Positions 22,765 to 27,124 of a stretch of DNA of 27,124 bases are shown here, piece after piece. The DNA comes from CAYFVU01 sp964346645 (GTDB lineage: Bacteria > Spirochaetota > Spirochaetia > DSM-16054 > Sediminispirochaetaceae), in contig CAYFVU010000044.1 of NCBI GenBank assembly GCA_964346645.1, positions 1 through 27,124 of the forward strand. Reading direction: 5' to 3'. A program made the translations under genes and the position numbers. The notes under the pieces were generated by a model, which worked only from the letters and a program-made list of their open reading frames with translations, did no database searches and was not told the origin of the DNA. Each line of letters opens with the position of its first letter. Within the stretch, counting starts at the first letter, position 1.

Positions 22765-24123
22765 TTACCGTGCGACTCCGGTCTCGTATCCCTCTGACTC
22801 GAGGAGATCGACCACTTTCTGTTCTATTGCCGAAAGGGCTTCCTCCGCAGTTTCCTCGCCTGTAACGGCTCGGTTCAGGTGCAAGCCCATGATGTCCTCG
22901 ATCTCGAACCACTCGGGAATCCTCGGACGCTCGGAGACGAGATCGAAGCTTTCAGCCATTCCCTCAAGAAACCGATAATCCTCTTTCTTTGCCAGGTCGG
23001 AGAATAGCACGTCGGAACGGACGGGAATGGAGCCGAACTCCACGTACTTCATCTGCGCCTCGTAACTGGTGGCCCACTTCATAAACTCGAAGGCCGTCTG
23101 TTTGCGTTCATCCGAGATGGAGGAGGGAATACCCATGACCCACATACCGAGCAGAGGTGTGTGCTCCCCATTTTTTGACTTTGGTGTTACTGTATACTGC
23201 ATCTTGCCGGGGATGGTCGAGATATCGGGGTTGTCCATCTGTGCGCTCGCGGCGGCAACTGCGATGCCCTGCACGGCTCTGCCGGTGGCAAACATCGAGA
23301 TCATGTCGGACTGCCCTATGTCACCGGAACCCGGGGGCGTCCATTCGAGGAGGCTCAGATAATTCTCGAGGGCGGCTACCGCGTTGTCGTCAGCGATCCG
23401 TACCCTCCAGTCATTCGGCGGATCGACGAAGATCCCGCCGCCGAAAGAGCGCAAAACCGGTATCCAGTTGAAAACCAACCCGTTGCCCCTCTGACCGCGG
23501 AGCACGTAGCCGTAGAGGGGCTTCTCCGGGTCGTAGAGCGCGTCAGCCGCGGTTTTCACATCCTCCCATGTTTTCGGTGGCGTGGGCAGGCCTGCCTGCT
23601 CGAAGAGATCCTTGCGGTAGTAGAAGAGCTGGAAGTTGCCGTTGATCGGCAGTGAGTAGAGCGTCCCGTCGGGGGTAGTGTAGGACTTATCGTGGTTCCA
23701 TCGCATCACACTCGCGTACTTGATAATCTCGTCGTCAGGTTCGAACCCGCTCTCGATCTCCTGCAGCGGAGTGAGATAACGGTTGCTGTAGAAGAGCGGA
23801 ACCCACGGATCGTCGAGCAGGACAATGTCGAACTCCTTGCTGCCCGAGGGGATCTCCGTCGTGAGCTTTTCGTAGAGCCCGTTGTAGGGAAAAACGCTGA
23901 ACTTCATACGCACGTTCGGGTTCTGCTCCTCATAGAGATCTGCCATTTTCTCGAAGCCCGGCAGCCACGGAGAGTCGTGAAGTGCAATCTGAATTTCCTT
24001 TACTTCCTCACCCTCCTGGGCTCCGCCGGCCATGATCGGTACAGCTGTGACCAACAGGAGAACGGTGATTGCGATTGCAATTACCGGTCTGGTCGAATAC
24101 CTAAATCTTCTTTCTGTTTTCAT
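22765..24123 (-). CDS. extracellular solute-binding protein family 1 (ABC sugar importer)
   Basis: Periplasmic receptor of the ABC importer, 452 residues. The N-terminal signal has a basic start (KTERRFRYSTRP), a hydrophobic core (VIAIAITVLLLVTAVPI) and a likely signal peptidase I site near MAGGA; there is no lipobox Cys, so it is probably soluble periplasmic rather than a lipoprotein. The mature part has the family-1 fold pattern (FEKMADLYEEQNPNVRMKF, EFDIVLLDDPW, and TPLLGMWVMGIP later). The start is ATG 24123 with GGGAGG ten bases upstream; a longer open frame to 24162 is rejected. It is the first gene of the transport-sulfatase operon and faces away from the LysR gene. Its ligand is unknown, but operon context points to a sulfated compound. 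Confidence 0.94.
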   Translation of the reverse strand: MKTERRFRYSTRPVIAIAITVLLLVTAVPIMAGGAQEGEEVKEIQIALHDSPWLPGFEKMADLYEEQNPNVRMKFSVFPYNGLYEKLTTEIPSGSKEFDIVLLDDPWVPLFYSNRYLTPLQEIESGFEPDDEIIKYASVMRWNHDKSYTTPDGTLYSLPINGNFQLFYYRKDLFEQAGLPTPPKTWEDVKTAADALYDPEKPLYGYVLRGQRGNGLVFNWIPVLRSFGGGIFVDPPNDWRVRIADDNAVAALENYLSLLEWTPPGSGDIGQSDMISMFATGRAVQGIAVAAASAQMDNPDISTIPGKMQYTVTPKSKNGEHTPLLGMWVMGIPSSISDERKQTAFEFMKWATSYEAQMKYVEFGSIPVRSDVLFSDLAKKEDYRFLEGMAESFDLVSERPRIPEWFEIEDIMGLHLNRAVTGEETAEEALSAIEQKVVDLLESEGYETGVAR

Positions 24124-24166
24124 GACACGAATTCCTCCCTTATTGAAAAGTGTCCAAACCATTCTT

Positions 24167-24197
24167 CATGAGTAAGAGCTTGTTTTTTTTACTCATG
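24167..24197. promoter_or_regulatory. perfect 9-bp inverted repeat in the operon leader, candidate operator
   Basis: CATGAGTAA (24167-24175) and TTACTCATG (24189-24197) with a 13-base spacer, so the arm centres are 22 bp apart, about two helical turns. On the minus strand it begins close to the predicted transcription start and lies about 44 bases before the binding-protein start codon. This position suits a repressor block or a leader hairpin. A related TCATGA core occurs at 24211-24216. Confidence 0.6.
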
Positions 24198-24203
24198 TTA
24201 TGG

Positions 24204-24232
24204 TTTATATGTCATGATATGCTGTGTTTCAC
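24204..24232 (-). promoter_or_regulatory. promoter of the transport-sulfatase operon
   Basis: Read on the minus strand: GTGAAA (24227-24232) as -35, a 17-base spacer, and TATAAA (24204-24209) as -10. Start predicted near 24197. It is the best sigma-70 match in the divergent region facing the binding-protein gene. Confidence 0.55.
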
Positions 24233-24235
24233 CCC

Positions 24236-24265
24236 TTGTCTAATATCTTTTATAGGGAATATAAT
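24236..24265 (+). promoter_or_regulatory. promoter of the lysR-type gene
   Basis: TTGTCT (24236-24241), an 18-base spacer and a perfect TATAAT (24260-24265). Start near 24272, about 12 bases before the ATG, giving a very short leader. It lies back to back with the operon promoter; the two -35 elements are only 3 bases apart. Confidence 0.6.
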
Positions 24266-24278
24266 AACCGAAGGTTAT
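24264..24278. promoter_or_regulatory. LysR-type T-N11-A box over the regulator's own -10
   Basis: ATAACC-GAA-GGTTAT is a perfect 15-bp inverted repeat and fits the LysR-family ATAA-N7-TTAT / T-N11-A pattern (T24265, A24277). It overlaps the last bases of TATAAT, the predicted start site and the GAAGG ribosome binding site, an arrangement typical of autorepression. Confidence 0.6.
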
Positions 24279-24283
24279 AGTTA

Positions 24284-25201
24284 ATGTTGCACTTGTTTCG
24301 TCAGTTCGTCATGCTGGCGGAGACCGGGAACTACACCAGGGCGAGCGAAGAGCTCCACATCAGCCAGCCGGCCCTCAGCAAGAACATCAAGCACCTCGAG
24401 GCCGAGATAGACTGCGAGCTTCTCGAGAGGCACAACAGCGGCTGTTTCCTCACTCCATACGGAAAGCTCGTCTACACCCACGCAAAGATCATCCACAACG
24501 AGATGGAGCTGCTGAAGAGCGAGCTCAGGCAGATGAAACTGAATCAGGAGCAGCACCTCCGCATAGGCTGGGGTCTGCTCTGGCAGATCAAGTACGCATC
24601 GGACATACTCCTGGAGGTGGAGAAGGATTCGGATAACAGCATCGTGTTTACCGGGGAGAACGGGATTACCGGCTTGATGCAGGAGAAGCTACTGCGCGGG
24701 GGCTGCGACATCTTCCTCGGCAGAATACCGAATGAGAAGAGCTCGAAGCTCGTATACACCCCTCTCTTGCGCACCTACCACATGATATTCGGACACGAAG
24801 GGCACCCGTTGCACGAGAAAATACGGAAGGGAAAAACCGTCAGCATCGAAGATCTGAGCCGCTTCAGCTGGCTCGTACTGGGGGCGAAGAGCGACCTCAC
24901 CGGCTACGAGATCCCCCTAGACCTGCGCGAGAGGATTGAGGTGCAGACCATCCACGACGTAAACGGCCTCATGATTATCCTGCAGATCCTGCAGCAGAGC
25001 GACTATCTCGTCCTGCTGCCGGGACACGTGGAGGAGGAGCTCCGGAGCTACCGCATCTACGCATTGCAGAGCACGGAGCTGAAGTGCGAGGACTTCGATT
25101 CCGGCCTGATATACCGAAAGGAGATGGAGACCAACCCATACCTGCAGATCGTCATCCGGGCGATTAAGCGGGTCGTGGAGCGCAAGGAAAACCCGGCCTG
25201 A
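24284..25201 (+). CDS. LysR-family transcriptional regulator
   Basis: DNA-binding regulator, 305 residues, normal for the family. The winged helix-turn-helix lies at about residues 3-60 (FVMLAETGNYTRASEELHISQPALSKNIKHLE, quoted as the recognition core SQPALSKNIKHLE), followed by a linker helix and a periplasmic-binding-protein-like effector domain from about 90 (LRIGWGLL onward). Divergent from the transport-sulfatase operon with 160 bases between the starts, so it is the likely controller of that operon and of itself. ATG 24284 has GAAGG ten bases upstream. The effector may be the imported substrate or a product of desulfation; neither is indicated by sequence. Convergent with the HAD gene, with only 18 bases between stops and no clear terminator there. 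Confidence 0.92.
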   Translation: MLHLFRQFVMLAETGNYTRASEELHISQPALSKNIKHLEAEIDCELLERHNSGCFLTPYGKLVYTHAKIIHNEMELLKSELRQMKLNQEQHLRIGWGLLWQIKYASDILLEVEKDSDNSIVFTGENGITGLMQEKLLRGGCDIFLGRIPNEKSSKLVYTPLLRTYHMIFGHEGHPLHEKIRKGKTVSIEDLSRFSWLVLGAKSDLTGYEIPLDLRERIEVQTIHDVNGLMIILQILQQSDYLVLLPGHVEEELRSYRIYALQSTELKCEDFDSGLIYRKEMETNPYLQIVIRAIKRVVERKENPA

Positions 25202-25219
25202 GCGGCACACAGGCCCTTC

Positions 25220-25918
25220 TTAATCGAAGACGATCTCCATGACGCACTTCGTATCGTCGAGCCCGGGCAATACTACGTCGGCACCGGCTTCCCTGAGATC
25301 CTCTTCGGAGTAGATGCCCGTGGCGGTGCCGACAGCCGTCACCCCGGCCTCCTTTCCCGCCCGTATATCCTGCGGCGCGTCGCCGAAGAGAAAAACGTTG
25401 TCATGCCGCTCGAAGCCGAAGCGTTCCTCAGCTTTCCCCACCGCCAGCTCCACCAGCCGTGCCCGGCTGATGTCATCGCTGCCGTAGCCGCCGAGCCTGA
25501 AGAAGTCGCGCAGGTCCGCCTTCTCCATCTTTCCCATTGCTATGGGCTCGAGGTTGCCCGTGACGTGGCCGATGAGGGCACCGCGTCTCTCGAGCTTGGC
25601 CAGCAGCTCCGGTATGCCGGGAAGAACTTCCACTTGCATCGAATCTTTGTGCTTTTCGAAGTAGTCGACCATCACTTCCATGCAGGCGTCGATCTTCGGC
25701 ATGATCTCCTCGTCGGATAGACCGTGGTACCTGAGCACCTCGAAAATGATCTGCTGATCGGTCATCCCGGAATGCTTGATGACCTTTATGCCGGTATCGA
25801 TGTCGTAGACCGTGCGAAAGCCCTCGGAGAAGGCCTCGTCGTGTCCCGTCGAGCTTCGTATCAGAGTCCCATCGATGTCGAACAAGGTCAATCTCGAAAA
25901 ACAGGTATTCGTATTCAT
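25220..25918 (-). CDS. HAD-superfamily hydrolase, phosphoglycolate-phosphatase-like
   Basis: Predicted small-molecule phosphatase of 232 residues. Motif I is FDIDGTL with Asp14 (nucleophile) and Asp16, motif II is the Thr in GHVTGN, and motif IV is FGDAPQDIRAG. The alpha-helical cap between motifs I and II is of the subfamily I kind found in phosphoglycolate and sugar-phosphate phosphatases. The start ATG 25918 has GGAGG six bases upstream; an upstream in-frame ATG gives ten extra residues with no ribosome binding site. It is downstream of a terminator that should stop the transcript from the right, so it likely has its own promoter, which I could not identify. Substrate unknown; a sugar phosphate would suit the neighbourhood. 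Confidence 0.88.
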   Translation of the reverse strand: MNTNTCFSRLTLFDIDGTLIRSSTGHDEAFSEGFRTVYDIDTGIKVIKHSGMTDQQIIFEVLRYHGLSDEEIMPKIDACMEVMVDYFEKHKDSMQVEVLPGIPELLAKLERRGALIGHVTGNLEPIAMGKMEKADLRDFFRLGGYGSDDISRARLVELAVGKAEERFGFERHDNVFLFGDAPQDIRAGKEAGVTAVGTATGIYSEEDLREAGADVVLPGLDDTKCVMEIVFD

Positions 25919-25954
25919 GTTGTCCTCCACTCTTTGAATGCTGCACATATTAGT

Positions 25955-25986
25955 CGAAAAAATAAAGCCACATAAGAGCGGTGGCT
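25955..25986 (-). terminator. minus-strand Rho-independent terminator after the second HAD gene
   Basis: On the minus strand AGCCAC pairs with GTGGCT around a 9-base loop (25966-25986) and is followed by TTATTTTTT down to about 25955. It lies 72 bases past the stop of the HAD gene at 26058 and separates it from the HAD gene at 25918. Confidence 0.7.
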
Positions 25987-26057
25987 GTGGGTGAAAGGAG
26001 GGCTGTACCGCATAAGATGGAAGTGATACACAACGGGCGCATTACCCTTTTGGCCAA

Positions 26058-26828
26058 TTAGTTTTTGTCTCCAAGCATCTTCCTAAGCTCATGCAGGCTT
26101 TCGATGACGAGGTCGGGCTCCACGTCCACCTTCGGAAGCTTGTAAGTTTCTGCCGAGGGAAGTAGTATCGCCATACCGAGGCCCGATCGCCTGGAGGCGA
26201 GTATGTCCCTGTCGAGCTTGTCACCGATGTACCAGGATAGTCTCCTATCGGCTCCGAGACAGTCAAGCGCGAGCTCGAAGAGCCTCGGATTCGGTTTGCG
26301 CATCCCTATCTCGTCGGAGTATATCTGCACGCCCAGATGGGATTCCAGCTCTAAGGACCGGGCCACTTTCCGGCTCCACACCCCTGCGAGGGCGTTGCTA
26401 ATACAGCCGGTTCGTACTTTGCTGCGGTCCAGCAAATCGAGAAGCTCCACTATCCCGGGCAGCTTCTCGCGCTCCATGGTGAGCTGCTCGTACCGTTCGC
26501 AGAGTACCGTCGCGTGGGCCACCACCGCGCTTCTCGCTTCTACAGGCCATTGTCCGGCCACATACTCCTCCCAGAATTGTCGGTGAGTGATTTCCATGGG
26601 GTAGTCCTCGAGGTAGCACTGATCCTTCCACTCCCCGTAGCGCTGAGCCGCCTCTCGCAGGCTCTCCTCTATGTACGATGGATCCAGATCTGTCCCGCTC
26701 GCATACTCGATAAATGTATGCAGCTCCCCGGCGAGCTCCCCGTAACCGGCGTCCCGTTTTGTCACACTCACCAGTCCCCCACCGAAGTCGAACAGTACGG
26801 CTTTCGGCATCTCCAGGTGCTTCATCAT
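26058..26828 (-). CDS. HAD-superfamily hydrolase with DxG-type motif I
   Basis: Predicted phosphatase of 256 residues. Motif I reads LFDFGGGL: the nucleophile Asp14 is present, but the second Asp of DxD is Gly, as in the YihX-like branch (DLGNV) whose best-known member is a glucose-1-phosphate phosphatase. Motif II is the Ser of CISNALAG, the motif III Lys lies in RKPNPRLF, and motif IV is YIGDKLDRDI. Two ATGs at 26828 and 26825 are adjacent; the first overlaps the stop of the ABC ATPase gene as ATGA, so translation is coupled. That link suggests a role with the imported sugar, for example on a phosphorylated intermediate, but the substrate is unknown. Transcription ends at the hairpin near 25966. 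Confidence 0.87.
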   Translation of the reverse strand: MMKHLEMPKAVLFDFGGGLVSVTKRDAGYGELAGELHTFIEYASGTDLDPSYIEESLREAAQRYGEWKDQCYLEDYPMEITHRQFWEEYVAGQWPVEARSAVVAHATVLCERYEQLTMEREKLPGIVELLDLLDRSKVRTGCISNALAGVWSRKVARSLELESHLGVQIYSDEIGMRKPNPRLFELALDCLGADRRLSWYIGDKLDRDILASRRSGLGMAILLPSAETYKLPKVDVEPDLVIESLHELRKMLGDKN

Positions 26829-27124
26829 TCAGCCTCCGTAAACGATTCTATGAGTTCTCCGGTCCCGCTGTGGTACACGTTGCCGCGCTTGAACTTCAGT
26901 GTGACAGCCGCCTCGGGTTCCAGTCCCCTGTGCTGCTCTTCTTCGCCCTTTGCGATGATCTCCTCATCCTTCTGATTTCTCAGGTAGGTTAGTGCCTCCG
27001 ATCCCGCCGGCAGCGTAGTGTAGACCAGTGCGGCGATGCTTCCGCTTCCCGGATCGGATGCGCCGCCGCTCCTGTCGATGAAGATGTCTTCCGGTCGTAT
27101 GTTCACGATGACCTCATCTACACC
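26825..27124 (-). CDS. ABC transporter ATP-binding protein, C-terminal fragment (MsmK/UgpC type)
   Basis: Partial gene: 99 codons plus stop are in the window, and the 5' part with Walker and signature motifs lies beyond 27124. The visible segment starts GVDEVIVNIRPEDIF; IRPED is a hallmark of the regulatory TOBE-like domain after the nucleotide-binding domain in sugar-importer ATPases. It ends in a stretch with KFKRGNVYHSG...ESF, also typical of this C-terminus. An internal GTG could be mistaken for a start, but the frame continues to the window edge. It is a natural candidate to energise the permeases at 21.0-22.7 kb, which have no ATPase of their own nearby. It overlaps the HAD gene by 4 bases. 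Confidence 0.85.
   Translation of the reverse strand, partial: GVDEVIVNIRPEDIFIDRSGGASDPGSGSIAALVYTTLPAGSEALTYLRNQKDEEIIAKGEEEQHRGLEPEAAVTLKFKRGNVYHSGTGELIESFTEAE

Noticed and set aside
26041..26057. Stretch after the second HAD gene as part of a further small gene
   Set aside because: The small open frames there lack start signals and only read across the HAD gene in the wrong frame.
1..27124. CRISPR arrays, insertion sequences, phage genes or rRNA
   Set aside because: Looked for regular spaced repeats, transposase or integrase motifs and rRNA-like sequence by reading; none seen. Repeats found are short operator-like elements only.

Overview
The window (about 57-58% GC by eye) looks like a chromosomal segment of a free-living, probably anaerobic spirochaete (Spirochaeta sensu lato). 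This rests on the Treponema-like trigger factor N-terminus, the tight tig-clpP-clpX-lon order, a stand-alone flavodiiron protein and an oxygen-sensitive radical-SAM sulfatase maturase. It is inferred from protein character, not from a database search.

Left part (1-14.5 kb, mostly + strand) is housekeeping and stress biology. Trigger factor, ClpP, ClpX and Lon form one proteostasis operon; clpP/clpX overlap by 26 bp and clpX/lon by 4 bp. Next come a small secreted protein behind its own sigma-70 promoter, a DHH/NrnA-type phosphoesterase, a divergent sigma-70-like protein preceded by a near-consensus sigma-54 promoter and helically phased GTAA boxes, a RdgB-type NTP pyrophosphatase, and oligoendopeptidase F behind a triple 10-bp repeat. 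On the minus strand a translationally coupled pair follows: a hypoxanthine-DNA glycosylase-like protein and a ketopantoate-reductase-like protein that lacks the usual catalytic positions. The divergent flavodiiron gene has a TGTAA-N6-TTACA inverted repeat upstream and a strong terminator. A tRNA-Leu(GAG) with its own promoter and terminator closes this half.

Right part (14.5-27.1 kb, mostly - strand) is a carbohydrate/sulfate-ester utilisation locus. Reading along the minus strand from 24.2 kb: solute-binding protein, intergenic hairpin, two ABC permeases (ATGA overlap), three Cys-type sulfatases, and an anaerobic sulfatase-maturating enzyme with a C-terminal SEC-C motif. None of the sulfatases shows a signal peptide, so desulfation is predicted to be cytoplasmic and to follow ABC import of a sulfated substrate. 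A LysR regulator is divergent from the operon, and its own promoter carries an ATAA-N7-TTAT (T-N11-A) box on the -10. The operon promoter has a perfect 9-bp inverted repeat just downstream of its predicted start site. To the right are two HAD phosphatases and the C-terminal end of an ABC ATPase of the MsmK/UgpC kind, which runs off the window and is coupled by ATGA to the second HAD gene.

The two items most worth following are the self-contained intracellular desulfation module and the sigma-54-like promoter in front of a sigma-like gene.
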